DNA from: Bacteroidales bacterium
GTDB taxonomy: Bacteria; Bacteroidota; Bacteroidia; Bacteroidales; UBA932
Length of the DNA stretch: 64,000 nt
Assembly: GCA_009774765.1 (NCBI GenBank)
Contig: VSOK01000007.1
Span: 1 to 64,000, forward strand
Direction of reading: 5' to 3'
The position numbers and the translations under genes are program-made. Position 1 is the first letter of the stretch. Every line of letters begins with the position of its first letter. The notes below the pieces were generated by a model. The model was given only the letters and a program-made list of their open reading frames with translations. It made no database searches and was not told the origin of the DNA. This document shows positions 53,734 through 62,795 of this stretch, piece by piece.

Positions 53734-54684
53734 ATGGCAAGCCAGTACGTTTATGATGACAAGCAGGTCCGTTTCAAAAAGACTCAGCGTACCATATCCG
53801 GTGTGCTGTTTGCCGTCTTGAAATATACTGTGCTTTCACTTGCCCTTGCAGTGCTTTATTATTCGGTGTTCGCGCTTCTTTTCAATACCGATACGGAGAG
53901 GAGGCTCAAGCAGGAAAACAGGCTCTACGAGAAAATCTATCCCGAAATGGAGAAGAAGGAAAGGCTGCTTTCCGATGTCGTGACCGGGCTCCAGATGCGT
54001 GATGACGAAATCTACAATGAGGTGTTCCATATGAGTGCGCCGAATGTGGAGAGGCTGTCATCAGTGTCTTTCCTTGAGGATACCAAACTGATGCATGATG
54101 ATGACATTGCTGAGATGACGTCTGCAAAGGTCTCAGTGCTCGAGACCCGTGCCAGCCGTGTGGAAGACAATTTCAGAAGAGTATTCGAGAGGATTTCCGG
54201 AGAGGATTTCGTCATGCCTCCGATGGATCTGCCTATAAATGATTTTACATACGCCCAGGCCGGTGCTACCGTCGGGCATAAGATAAGTCCGTTTTATAAA
54301 GTGAAGGTAGAGCATCGCGGCTTTGACCTTATCGCGCATTCCGGTACTCCGGTATATTCGACGGCTTCAGGAGTGGTGACCGATGTCGTCCGTTCTGCAA
54401 AAGGTCCGGGAAATATGGTGGAGATACAGCACGGCGGCGGATATGTGACACGTTATGCCCATCTTCAGGATATCACGGTGGCAAAAGGACGCCAGATTGA
54501 AAAGGGTACCCTTCTCGGCCACGTCGGTATGACGGGAATGACATTCGCTCCGCATCTTCATTATGAAGTGTCGCGCGACGGGGAGTATCTCAATCCGGTC
54601 AACTATTTTCTTGGAGCGGTCAGCCCATACGAATATTCCGCTATACTTGTAATGTCGATAAGTACTGGGCAGTCAATGGATTAA
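53734..54684 (+). CDS. M23-family peptidoglycan peptidase, membrane-anchored (2)
   Basis: This is a 316-residue paralogue of the preceding protein with the same plan: cytoplasmic tail, one membrane segment (about 22-48), a coiled coil with the shared RDDEIYNEVF motif, and an M23 domain. HRGFDL and HLHYEV keep the zinc ligands. The stretch between the domains differs from its neighbour, so the two probably work as a pair rather than as recent copies. It is followed 11 bp later by a MerR-like regulator gene. Confidence 0.92.
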   Translation: MASQYVYDDKQVRFKKTQRTISGVLFAVLKYTVLSLALAVLYYSVFALLFNTDTERRLKQENRLYEKIYPEMEKKERLLSDVVTGLQMRDDEIYNEVFHMSAPNVERLSSVSFLEDTKLMHDDDIAEMTSAKVSVLETRASRVEDNFRRVFERISGEDFVMPPMDLPINDFTYAQAGATVGHKISPFYKVKVEHRGFDLIAHSGTPVYSTASGVVTDVVRSAKGPGNMVEIQHGGGYVTRYAHLQDITVAKGRQIEKGTLLGHVGMTGMTFAPHLHYEVSRDGEYLNPVNYFLGAVSPYEYSAILVMSISTGQSMD

Positions 54685-54695
54685 ATGTTTCTGCA

Positions 54696-55013
54696 ATGGA
54701 AAAGCTATATTACTCTATCGGTGAAGTGGCGGATGTTCTCGGAGAGAATGTCTCGCTTGTCCGGTTCTGGTCTGATTCATTTCCTAAATTCATAAAGCCC
54801 AAGCGCAATGCCAAAGGAAACAGGATGTTTACCAAGGAAGACCTGGACACCTTCAAGACGATACATTTCCTTGTCAGGGAATGTGGTATGACGCTTGAGG
54901 GTGCGGCAAAAAAGTTGCAGAGCGGGACTTCCGGTGTGGACAATACGGTCAAGGTGCTTGAATACCTCAGGTCGCTGAAAGACCAGCTTAAGGAAATACA
55001 TAAAAGTTTATAG
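54696..55013 (+). CDS. MerR-family transcription regulator
   Basis: This is a 105-residue protein with an N-terminal winged helix of the MerR family (YYSIGEVADVLGENVSLVRFW, quoted in part; then the wing KGNRMFTKEDLDTF) and a short helix for dimerisation. There is no effector domain or metal-binding cysteine. This short type occurs next to cell-envelope genes in Bacteroidetes. It is co-transcribed with the M23 peptidases; its targets are unknown. Confidence 0.88.
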   Translation: MEKLYYSIGEVADVLGENVSLVRFWSDSFPKFIKPKRNAKGNRMFTKEDLDTFKTIHFLVRECGMTLEGAAKKLQSGTSGVDNTVKVLEYLRSLKDQLKEIHKSL

Positions 55014-55076
55014 CCGGGAGATACGGATGCCTCCGGGATATTCCGCAATCACTATATTAAGGTATAGGGGACTGAT

Positions 55077-55853
55077 ATGAAAGTAAAGGATATAATAAAG
55101 GCGATAGAGGAGTTCGCGCCTCTGTCGATTCAGGAGAAATGGGACAACAGCGGTCTCTGCATAGGCTCGGAGTCTGATGAGGTGTCGTCAGTGCTTATCG
55201 GGCTTGACTGCACTCCGGAGCTGGTTGACGAGGCTGTGGACTGCGGGGCTGATATGATCGTTACCCACCATCCGCTGATCTTTTCCGGGATAAAGTCGAT
55301 ATCTCCGGACAACCGTACCGGAGAGGCTGTCATAAAGGCTGTCCGGGCAGGTATTGCGGTGTATTCCGCACATACTTCCGCGGACAAGGTGATCGCCGGT
55401 GTCAGCGGTGCTATGGCTGCAAGGCTCGGGCTGAGGAATGTTGAGATCCTTGACCAGGACGGTGACGGGACCGGCCTTGGTGTCGTAGGGGAGCTTCCAG
55501 TGCCGATGCCGGCGGAAGATGTTGCCGCATTGGTGAAAGACAGGTTCTCGCTGAAGGTGCTCAAAAGTTCCAGGCCTGTGTCCGGCGAGGTGAAAAGGGT
55601 GGCGATGTGCGGCGGATCCGGAAGTTCCCTCATAGGAAAGGCGATGGAGTCCGGCGCGCAGCTTTATATTTCCGGTGATATCTCATACCATCATTTCTTC
55701 ACTGAGGAAGGCTTTATGATTATGGACATCGGACATTATGAAAGTGAAATAGATATAGTTGAAATTTTATTTTCCATCTTAAGGAAAAATTTTCCTACCT
55801 TTGCAGTTCGCATTACCGAGAATATTTATAGTAACCCGATATTTTATTTTTAA
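55077..55853 (+). CDS. Nif3-like dinuclear metal-centre protein
   Basis: This 258-residue member of the NIF3/YbgI family is identified by EKWDNSGLCIG, VTHHPLIF with the metal-binding His pair, AHTSADKV and the C-terminal GHYESE. These proteins form hexameric rings with two metal ions per subunit; a role in folate or GTP chemistry has been proposed but not proven. It is the short form without the PII-like insert that makes many family members about 370 residues. It precedes a zinc-ribbon protein gene, a common pairing. Confidence 0.93.
   Translation: MKVKDIIKAIEEFAPLSIQEKWDNSGLCIGSESDEVSSVLIGLDCTPELVDEAVDCGADMIVTHHPLIFSGIKSISPDNRTGEAVIKAVRAGIAVYSAHTSADKVIAGVSGAMAARLGLRNVEILDQDGDGTGLGVVGELPVPMPAEDVAALVKDRFSLKVLKSSRPVSGEVKRVAMCGGSGSSLIGKAMESGAQLYISGDISYHHFFTEEGFMIMDIGHYESEIDIVEILFSILRKNFPTFAVRITENIYSNPIFYF
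55782..55803 (+). promoter_or_regulatory. Palindrome and -7 box before the zinc-ribbon gene
   Basis: Inside the end of the Nif3 gene lies a 15-bp palindrome (AGGAAAA / TTTTCCT, 55782-55796) abutting the -7 box TACCTTTG (55796-55803). The zinc-ribbon gene starts 56 bp downstream. It could be a promoter with an operator. Confidence 0.5.
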
Positions 55854-55858
55854 GCGAT

Positions 55859-56668
55859 ATGGCTAAAAAGACAAAAAAAATCGAAACACCTATCGATCAG
55901 AGGGAGACATTCGTGTCGATCCAGAAGAACTTTGCTGATTCAGATCTGAGCGTTGAGGAAAAACTCAAGACGCTTTATGCTCTGCAGCAGGTTGATACAA
56001 AGATAGACAGAATACTTCAGCTGAGGGGTGAGCTTCCTCTTGAGGTTGAAAACCTTGAAAACGAAATCGCTGACCTTAAGGCCAAAGTAGCTGGGGTAAC
56101 GGCCCGGATAGAGGAGTCAAACAAGAATATAGCAGACTACAAGAATCAGATTGTCGAGTATGACGCCCTGATAGAGAAATATAAATCCCAGGTAGAGCAC
56201 GTCTCAAACAGCAGGGAGTTTGACTCTCTCAGCAAAGAGATTGAGAACCAGGGACTTCTCAGGCAGATCGCTGAAAAGAACATCTACGAGACAAAAGAGG
56301 GGATAGCTTCTATGAAAATGGATGTTGAGGTCATCAAGGAAAAGCTTTCAGTGAAAAACGACGACCTCAAGGCCAAGAAGCAGGAACTTTCAACAATCAT
56401 CGAGTCTACAGCCAAGGAGGAGGAGAGACTGTGTGAGGAAAGGGAGGCAAGCGTGTCGAAGATAGATGCAAGGACGCTCAGCGCGTACGACCGTATCAGA
56501 AACAGCTGCAACAACCATCTTGCTGTAGTCTCCGTGTTCAACGGCAATGCCTGCGGAGGATGTTTCAGTACGATCGCTCCGCAGAGGCTTATCGATATTG
56601 CTTCCAACAAAAAAATGATCATCTGCGAATATTGCGGAAGAATTCTTGTAAATCCGGATTTTGAGTAG
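55859..56668 (+). CDS. Coiled-coil zinc-ribbon protein
   Basis: This 269-residue protein has a long coiled coil (about 35-215, rich in Glu and Lys) and a C-terminal C4 zinc ribbon with CGGC and CEYCG pairs. This family is commonly encoded next to Nif3. It lacks signal peptide or membrane segments. A role in RNA or nucleotide chemistry has been suggested for relatives, but nothing here decides it. Its stop lies one base before the dnaB ATG. Confidence 0.88.
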   Translation: MAKKTKKIETPIDQRETFVSIQKNFADSDLSVEEKLKTLYALQQVDTKIDRILQLRGELPLEVENLENEIADLKAKVAGVTARIEESNKNIADYKNQIVEYDALIEKYKSQVEHVSNSREFDSLSKEIENQGLLRQIAEKNIYETKEGIASMKMDVEVIKEKLSVKNDDLKAKKQELSTIIESTAKEEERLCEEREASVSKIDARTLSAYDRIRNSCNNHLAVVSVFNGNACGGCFSTIAPQRLIDIASNKKMIICEYCGRILVNPDFE

Positions 56669-56669
56669 T

Positions 56670-58184
56670 ATGCCGGAGGCTGGAAAAAGAAGAACAAGAC
56701 AGAAAGATGTCAATCTTGATACATTAGGGCTTGAGATGGGTAACAAACCGCCTCAAGCTCTTGATGTTGAAGAGGCTGTCATCGGCGCGCTCCTTGTGGA
56801 GCCGAACTGTGTGGACGAGGCGATGGAGGAACTGTCGCCTTCCTGTTTCTATAATGAGAAGCACCGTCTTATCTTCGAGTCTATGGTCAGGCTTGTCAAC
56901 GGGCATACTTCCATAGACCTTCTTACCGTTTCCCAGCAGCTGAAGATTGACGGCAATCTTGAAATCGTGGGAGGCACGGTCGCCCTTGCCCAGCTGTCTC
57001 AGAAGATAGGGGCGGCTGCCCATATCGAGTTCTATATCAAGATCCTGAAGCAGAAATGCATACAGAGGGAGCTGATAACCGCCTCGTATGCCATTCTCAA
57101 ATCAGCGTACGATGACACTACCAATGTGGATGACCTGATAGACGATGCGCAGACAAAGGTATTTGCGGCTATCCAGAACAATGTCAAAAAAGATGTCCAG
57201 GATATCGGGTCCGTCATCACAAAAGCCATCAATGACATTGAGGCTCTTCAGGACTCCACGGGTCTGAGCGGTGTGCCTTCTGGCTTCCCGTCTCTTGACA
57301 AGATCACTCTCGGATGGCAGCCGTCCGACCTTATAATCCTTGCTGCGCGTCCTTCCGTGGGAAAGACGGCGTTCGTGCTCAATATCGCAAGGAACGCATC
57401 AGTGGACCATCACGCTCCTGTAGCTTTCTTCTCTCTTGAGATGCCTGCGATACAGCTTGTCAAACGTATGATGGTGACGGAGACCGGAATCAGTGCCGAC
57501 AAGATAAAAGGAGGTCAGAAGCTTGAACCGTATGAATGGGTGCAGCTGGAGCAGAAACTGAAAGATCTGGCGAAGGCGCCTCTTTATATAGATGACACTC
57601 CGGGTCTTCCGGTTATGGAGTTCCGTTCCAAGGCCAAGAGGCTTGTAAAACAGAAAGGCGTAAGACTTATAATAGTCGACTACCTTCAGCTTATGCAGGG
57701 GCCTGTGGAGCTGAGAGGACTCAGGGAGCAGGAAGTCGCAGCCATATCGCGAACCCTCAAGGCGACCGCCAAGGAACTGAATGTGCCTATCATAGCCCTG
57801 TCGCAGCTGAGCCGAAACGCCGTGACCCGTCAGGGATCCAACAACCGTCCACAGCTGAACGACCTTCGTGAGTCCGGATCAATCGAGCAGGATGCCGATA
57901 TGGTAATCTTTATACACCGTGCCGACTACCAGGGCCTTTCCGATAATCCTGAGGATATAGGAAAGACATTGATTATCATTGCAAAGCACAGGAACGGCGA
58001 GATCGCCGATGTGCCTATGACATTCCGCCATTCCGAAGTCCGGTTCGTCGACAACGAGGATACTCTTGTCAACCTTGCCGGAAGTATGGATTCTATGTCT
58101 CCGGACGGATCCTCTATGGATTATGTGCCGATCTCCAACATCGGCGGAGGCAATTCCGAGTTCGGGAACAATCCGGATTTTTAG
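56670..58184 (+). CDS. dnaB: Replicative DNA helicase
   Basis: This 504-residue hexameric helicase unwinds DNA at the replication fork. The N-terminal DnaB domain (ALDVEEAVIGALLVE) is joined by a linker to the RecA-like core with Walker A ARPSVGKTAF, Walker B LIIVDYLQLM, and NDLRESGSIEQDADMVIF. No intein is present. ATG 56670 is preferred over a TTG at 56661. It starts one base after the zinc-ribbon gene. Confidence 0.97.
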   Translation: MPEAGKRRTRQKDVNLDTLGLEMGNKPPQALDVEEAVIGALLVEPNCVDEAMEELSPSCFYNEKHRLIFESMVRLVNGHTSIDLLTVSQQLKIDGNLEIVGGTVALAQLSQKIGAAAHIEFYIKILKQKCIQRELITASYAILKSAYDDTTNVDDLIDDAQTKVFAAIQNNVKKDVQDIGSVITKAINDIEALQDSTGLSGVPSGFPSLDKITLGWQPSDLIILAARPSVGKTAFVLNIARNASVDHHAPVAFFSLEMPAIQLVKRMMVTETGISADKIKGGQKLEPYEWVQLEQKLKDLAKAPLYIDDTPGLPVMEFRSKAKRLVKQKGVRLIIVDYLQLMQGPVELRGLREQEVAAISRTLKATAKELNVPIIALSQLSRNAVTRQGSNNRPQLNDLRESGSIEQDADMVIFIHRADYQGLSDNPEDIGKTLIIIAKHRNGEIADVPMTFRHSEVRFVDNEDTLVNLAGSMDSMSPDGSSMDYVPISNIGGGNSEFGNNPDF

Positions 58185-58196
58185 CAGATCTGTCTT

Positions 58197-59066
58197 ATGG
58201 GAGTTTTTTGCAGGATAATATCGGTATTGCTGATTTTCAGCCTTCCTGTAGTGTGCCGCGGGCAGAAGCCGGAAGATACGACATCCGGAGGCTGCATTCC
58301 CGTATTGTCCCTCTCTGAGGACAATCTTGCATATAAGGCAGGTGAATATCTTAAGTTTACGGTGCATTATTCGTGGGGAGCGATCAATTCGGATGTAGGC
58401 TGGGCTACCGTGAACCTTGATACTCTCCGTCTTGACGGGAGAAAGATCTTCCACTGCTCGGTGTTCGGAAGGACAGTCAGGTGGTATGACCTTCTTTTCA
58501 AGGTAAGGGAGGATTTCCAGTCCTGGTTCACAGCTGAAGGGATCAGACCGGTGAAGTTTACCAGGAACACAAACGAAGGGCGGTACACCGCTACGAATAC
58601 ATACCATTATATGTGGAATGCCGCGGAACCGTATATCGCGGCTGATGTCTATTCGTCAAGTTCCGGCCAGCGTAATGTGAATATGCCGCTGAATGCCTGC
58701 ACGTATGATCTTCCCGCGCTTTTTTTCCTCGCGAGGAATATGGATTTCGATTCGGTGGTTCCAGGAAGGCGTTATCCTATGACCTTCGCTATAGATGACG
58801 ACATATACAATGTCTATTTTATTCTTCACGGGCGAGAGACCAGGAAGATCAAAGGTCTCGGAACTGTCCGTACCATCAAGTTTGCTGCAAAGCTGCTTGC
58901 CGGTGAGGTGTTTACGGGTGAAGAGGATATGATGATATGGGTTACTGATGATGACAACCGGATACCGGTCTGGTTTGAAGCGCCCATTCTGGTGGGAACG
59001 GCTTCTGGACGCCTGGCTGAATACTCCGGGCTCAAACATCCTTTCTCATCGCTGACAAACAAATGA
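58197..59066 (+). CDS. DUF3108 periplasmic protein
   Basis: This is a 289-residue protein with a signal peptide ending CRG (about residue 22). The beta-rich DUF3108 domain begins at AYKAGEYLKFTVHYSWGAI and continues through KVREDFQSWFT and DDDNRIPVWFEAPILVG. The family is widespread in Gram-negative envelopes but its function is not established. It lies 12 bp after dnaB and 3 bp before rseC. Confidence 0.85.
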   Translation: MGVFCRIISVLLIFSLPVVCRGQKPEDTTSGGCIPVLSLSEDNLAYKAGEYLKFTVHYSWGAINSDVGWATVNLDTLRLDGRKIFHCSVFGRTVRWYDLLFKVREDFQSWFTAEGIRPVKFTRNTNEGRYTATNTYHYMWNAAEPYIAADVYSSSSGQRNVNMPLNACTYDLPALFFLARNMDFDSVVPGRRYPMTFAIDDDIYNVYFILHGRETRKIKGLGTVRTIKFAAKLLAGEVFTGEEDMMIWVTDDDNRIPVWFEAPILVGTASGRLAEYSGLKHPFSSLTNK

Positions 59067-59069
59067 CTT

Positions 59070-59492
59070 ATGGCAAAAAACAATGAAATATCACATACCG
59101 GGAAAATCATAGAGATTACGCCCGAGTTCACATCAGTGGAAATCATAGCGTCATCGGCCTGTTCCTCCTGCCACGCGAAGGGATTGTGCGGAGTGTCGGA
59201 GGAGGAGGCAAAAGTTATAATGGTGCCGACTGATCCATACGCTTCGTATGAAACGGGCGACGAAGTCCGCGTCCTGCTTAAAAAGTCAATGGGCCTTAAA
59301 GCGGTATGGATATCTTATGTGATACCTTTGATAATTTTAATGATTTTAATATTATCTTTGTCGTCCGTTACCGGACACGAAGTTTATGCCGGACTTGGCG
59401 CGATTGGCGGTGTTTTGCTCTATTATATTGGTATCTATATCTTTAGAGACAGACTCGCCAAGGATTTCGTGTTTTACATAAAGGAAAAATAA
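59070..59492 (+). CDS. RseC/SoxR-reducing system protein
   Basis: This 140-residue membrane protein has a cysteine-rich N-terminal part (ACSSCHAKGLCG) that can bind an iron-sulfur cluster, followed by two membrane segments (about 84-105 and 108-128). RseC-type proteins are linked to Rnf/Rsx complexes and to reduction of SoxR. Here it precedes rnfB by 21 bp, as is common in Bacteroidetes rnf operons, so it is likely an accessory of the Rnf complex. Confidence 0.9.
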   Translation: MAKNNEISHTGKIIEITPEFTSVEIIASSACSSCHAKGLCGVSEEEAKVIMVPTDPYASYETGDEVRVLLKKSMGLKAVWISYVIPLIILMILILSLSSVTGHEVYAGLGAIGGVLLYYIGIYIFRDRLAKDFVFYIKEK

Positions 59493-59513
59493 TTCTAATA
59501 TATTATTGACAAT

Positions 59514-60434
59514 ATGACAACAACAATTATCTGGACTATTGCAATCATCACCATCCTCGGTGCGCTGCTTGCGGTCGTTCTTTTCTTTGTGGCCAAGAAG
59601 TTCAAAGTTGAGGAAGACCCGAGAATCGACGAGGTGGAGAAAGTGTTGCCTGGAGCCAATTGCGGCGGTTGCGGTCACGCCGGCTGCCGTGCATTTGCCC
59701 AGTCTTGTGTTGAGGCCCCGAATCTTGACAACAATTTCTGTCCTGTCGGAGGCAATGAGACTATGAAAAAAGTTGCAGCCGTGCTTGGCGTTGAAGTTAA
59801 GGAGAAGGCTCCTATGGTCGCTGTGGTTCGTTGCAACGGAACCTGTGAAAACCGTCCGCGCATCAACGAGTATGGCGGATATGCTTCCTGCCGTGTAAAG
59901 GCGGCTCTGTACAGCGGTGATACCGGATGTTCATTCGGATGCCTCGGATGCGGCGACTGCGTGGCGGCCTGCCAGTTCGATGCAATCCACATGAATCCTG
60001 AGACCGGACTTCCTGAGGTTGATCAGGAGAAATGTACTGCCTGCGGAGCCTGTGTGAAGGCTTGTCCTAAGGCTATCATAGAACTGAGGAACAAAGGTCC
60101 GCGCAATATGAGGGTCTTTGTCAGCTGTGTGAACAAAGACAAGGGAGGAGTTGCCCGCAAAGCCTGCTCTGCTGCCTGCATAGGCTGCGGCAAATGTGCA
60201 AAAGTATGTCCTCACGGAGCTATTACAGTGGAAAACAATCTTGCGTATATAGATTTCACAAAATGTAAACTCTGCAAGAAATGTGTGGCTGAATGCCCTA
60301 CAGGTGCGATCCACGCGGTCAATTTCCCTGTAGTGAAACCAAAGCCGGCAGCCCCTGCTGCGGCACCGGTCCAGGCGGCTGCGGCGCAGGATGCAAAGGT
60401 TGAAAATAATGAACAGGTCAAAAAGGAGGAGTAG
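59514..60434 (+). CDS. rnfB: Rnf complex iron-sulfur subunit RnfB
   Basis: This 306-residue subunit has an N-terminal membrane anchor, a 4Fe-4S cluster motif CGGCGHAGCRAF, and several ferredoxin-type CxxCxxCxxxC motifs (GCGDCVAACQFDAI, ACGACVKACPKAI, GCGKCAKVCPHGAI, LCKKCVAECPTGAI). It takes electrons from reduced ferredoxin. The C-terminus is a low-complexity Ala/Pro tail (PKPAAPAAAPVQAAAA). A strong AAGGAGG Shine-Dalgarno sequence for rnfC lies in its last codons, unusual for this phylum. Confidence 0.96.
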   Translation: MTTTIIWTIAIITILGALLAVVLFFVAKKFKVEEDPRIDEVEKVLPGANCGGCGHAGCRAFAQSCVEAPNLDNNFCPVGGNETMKKVAAVLGVEVKEKAPMVAVVRCNGTCENRPRINEYGGYASCRVKAALYSGDTGCSFGCLGCGDCVAACQFDAIHMNPETGLPEVDQEKCTACGACVKACPKAIIELRNKGPRNMRVFVSCVNKDKGGVARKACSAACIGCGKCAKVCPHGAITVENNLAYIDFTKCKLCKKCVAECPTGAIHAVNFPVVKPKPAAPAAAPVQAAAAQDAKVENNEQVKKEE

Positions 60435-60436
60435 AT

Positions 60437-61801
60437 ATGAAAAAGACATTTTCAATAGGTGGTATACATCCCAATGACAGCAAGATTTCAACGAACTGTC
60501 CTATAGAAGTGCTTCCTGCTCCATCTGTGGTGTACATCTCGATGGCACAGCACCTCGGTGCCCCTGCGACTCCTGTCGTGGCGGCAGGTGACAGGGTCAG
60601 GACCGGACAGGTTATAGGCGAACCTGCCGGATTCATTTCCGCTTTCGTGCATTCATCTGTCACAGGAACGGTAAAATCTGTCGCTCCGCGTAAAGATCTG
60701 GCAGGAAACAATGTGATGCACGTTGAGATTGCGGTTGAAGAGGATGAATGGGTAGATGGTGTCGACAACAGCGATATGATTGTCCGTGAGATTCCTAAAG
60801 ACAATAAGGTCATCGTTGACCGCATCAAGGCCTGCGGTGTCGTAGGTCTGGGCGGTGCGACATTTCCTACGCACGTGAAACTTTGCCCTCCTCCGGACAA
60901 GAAGGCTGAAGTCCTGATTCTCAATGGAGCGGAATGTGAGCCTTATCTTACTTCCGACTACCGTATCATGATAGAGAAACCGGAGCAGATTGTCATCGGT
61001 GCAGGTATTATGCAGCAGGTTCTCGGAGTTCCTCGTGCTGTAATCGGTGTGGAGGAGAACAAGCCCAAGGCTATAGAGGCATTGAAAGCTGCTGTGGAGA
61101 AACTGAAAGTCCTTTCTGCTTCATACAGCAGGATCGAAGTGATGACATTGAAGAAGAAATATCCGCAGGGAGGAGAAAAGCAGCTTATCGAGGCTGTTAC
61201 CCACCGTGAAGTCAAATCTATGGGACTTCCTATCGATGTCGGCGCGGTCGTGCAGAATGTCGCTACATCTCTTGCGGTATATGACGCCGTACAGAAGAAT
61301 AAACCTCTGACAACAAATACGCTTACCGTGACAGGAGATTGTCTGCCTGGTTCAAAGCAGAGAAATTATCTGTTCCGCATAGGAACTCCGCTTTCGTTTA
61401 TCATTGAGAAGATCGGCGGTATTCCTGAAGATGCGGTGAAGGTCGTAAGTGGAGGCCCTATGATGGGCAAGGCGATCTCAAACCTTGACGCTACTGCTGT
61501 CAAAGGTTCGTCTTCACTCCTTTTCCTGACTGCTGAGCAGACTGTCCGCAAACCGGAAAGCAACTGTATCCGCTGCGGCAAATGTGCCGAGGCCTGCCCT
61601 ATGGGTCTTGAGCCTTTCCTTCTCAACAAGCTCGCCAGGAACGGAATGATGGAGGAGCTTGAGGACAATGCGGTTCAGGATTGTATCGAGTGCGGATGCT
61701 GCCTGTACAGCTGTCCTGCGAACATTCCTCTTCTGGATGTCATCAGAATTGCCAAAGGGGATGTAATACGCATCATAAGAGGACGTTCAGCAAAGAAATA
61801 A
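60437..61801 (+). CDS. rnfC: Rnf complex NADH-binding subunit RnfC
   Basis: This is a 454-residue peripheral subunit that passes electrons to NAD. It has a RnfC barrel-sandwich domain, a flavin- and NADH-binding region like NuoF (GLGGATFPTHVKL, LNGAECEPYLTSD), and two 4Fe-4S motifs (CIRCGKCAEACPMGL, CIECGCCLYSCPANIP). It starts 2 bp after the rnfB stop. Length is normal for anaerobes. Confidence 0.97.
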   Translation: MKKTFSIGGIHPNDSKISTNCPIEVLPAPSVVYISMAQHLGAPATPVVAAGDRVRTGQVIGEPAGFISAFVHSSVTGTVKSVAPRKDLAGNNVMHVEIAVEEDEWVDGVDNSDMIVREIPKDNKVIVDRIKACGVVGLGGATFPTHVKLCPPPDKKAEVLILNGAECEPYLTSDYRIMIEKPEQIVIGAGIMQQVLGVPRAVIGVEENKPKAIEALKAAVEKLKVLSASYSRIEVMTLKKKYPQGGEKQLIEAVTHREVKSMGLPIDVGAVVQNVATSLAVYDAVQKNKPLTTNTLTVTGDCLPGSKQRNYLFRIGTPLSFIIEKIGGIPEDAVKVVSGGPMMGKAISNLDATAVKGSSSLLFLTAEQTVRKPESNCIRCGKCAEACPMGLEPFLLNKLARNGMMEELEDNAVQDCIECGCCLYSCPANIPLLDVIRIAKGDVIRIIRGRSAKK

Positions 61802-61830
61802 GTCTAAGAATATCATAAAAAACAATAAAG

Positions 61831-62793
61831 ATGAATAAACTATTGGTTTCACCTTCACCTCATATCCACACCAGGACGTCCACAGCGTCCCTGATGCGTG
61901 ACGTGGTGATTGCGTTGCTTCCTGCGGTGATCGTTTCCGTTCTTTTCTATGGATGGTCCGAACTGATGATCCTGGGAGTCAGCGTCGTTTCCTGCATACT
62001 TCTGGAATATCTCATCACAAGATTCCTTCTCAAAGGGAAAAATACTGTCTGCGACTGGTCTGCTGCCGTGACAGGTGTCCTGCTCGCGCTGAACCTTCCT
62101 GCCACATCTCCGTGGTGGATGGTGCTCATAGGTGCCGTCGTGGCCATCGGAGTCGCAAAGATGACTTTCGGAGGTCTTGGACAGAACCTTTTCAACCCTG
62201 CTCTTGTAGGACGTGTGTTCCTTCTCATCTCATTCCCTGCGGCTATGACGGACTGGTCTGCGACAAAGGGATTCATTTCCGGAGTTGACGCTTCTTCAGG
62301 AGCGACTCCTCTCGGAATCGTGAAAGAAGGCGGCATAGAGGCTCTCGGCAATGTGGACTATCTCAATATGCTGTTTATGAATATCGGCGGTTCCGCAGGT
62401 GAGCTTTCTGCGATTGCGATCATTCTCGGATTCATATATCTGCTTGCCCGCAGGGTTATCCGTCCGCATATCACGCTTTCAATCTGGGCGACTGTATTCG
62501 TGTTCTCAGGAATCATGTGGCTTGTAAACCCTGCTGAGTACACGGACCCTGTCTTCAACCTGCTTACAGGAGGTATTCTTCTTGGTTCAGTGTTTATGGC
62601 GACAGACTACGTTACATCTCCGATGTCTGCAAAAGGCGGAATCATCTTCGGTGTCGGAATCGGTCTTATCACAATGCTTATCAGGTATTTCGGATCGTTC
62701 CCTGAGGGAATGTCGTTCGCAATCCTGATTATGAACTCCACTGTTCCTCTTATCAACAAATTCTGTAAATCCAAGAAATACGGGAGGGCTTAA
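61831..62793 (+). CDS. rnfD: Rnf complex membrane subunit RnfD
   Basis: This is a 320-residue membrane protein with eight to ten segments. It carries the flavinylation motif S156-G-A-T159 in DASSGATPLG, where FMN is attached to Thr. It forms part of the ion-translocating core with RnfA, RnfE and RnfG. The rnfG start is 2 bp downstream. Confidence 0.96.
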   Translation: MNKLLVSPSPHIHTRTSTASLMRDVVIALLPAVIVSVLFYGWSELMILGVSVVSCILLEYLITRFLLKGKNTVCDWSAAVTGVLLALNLPATSPWWMVLIGAVVAIGVAKMTFGGLGQNLFNPALVGRVFLLISFPAAMTDWSATKGFISGVDASSGATPLGIVKEGGIEALGNVDYLNMLFMNIGGSAGELSAIAIILGFIYLLARRVIRPHITLSIWATVFVFSGIMWLVNPAEYTDPVFNLLTGGILLGSVFMATDYVTSPMSAKGGIIFGVGIGLITMLIRYFGSFPEGMSFAILIMNSTVPLINKFCKSKKYGRA

Positions 62794-62795
62794 TT

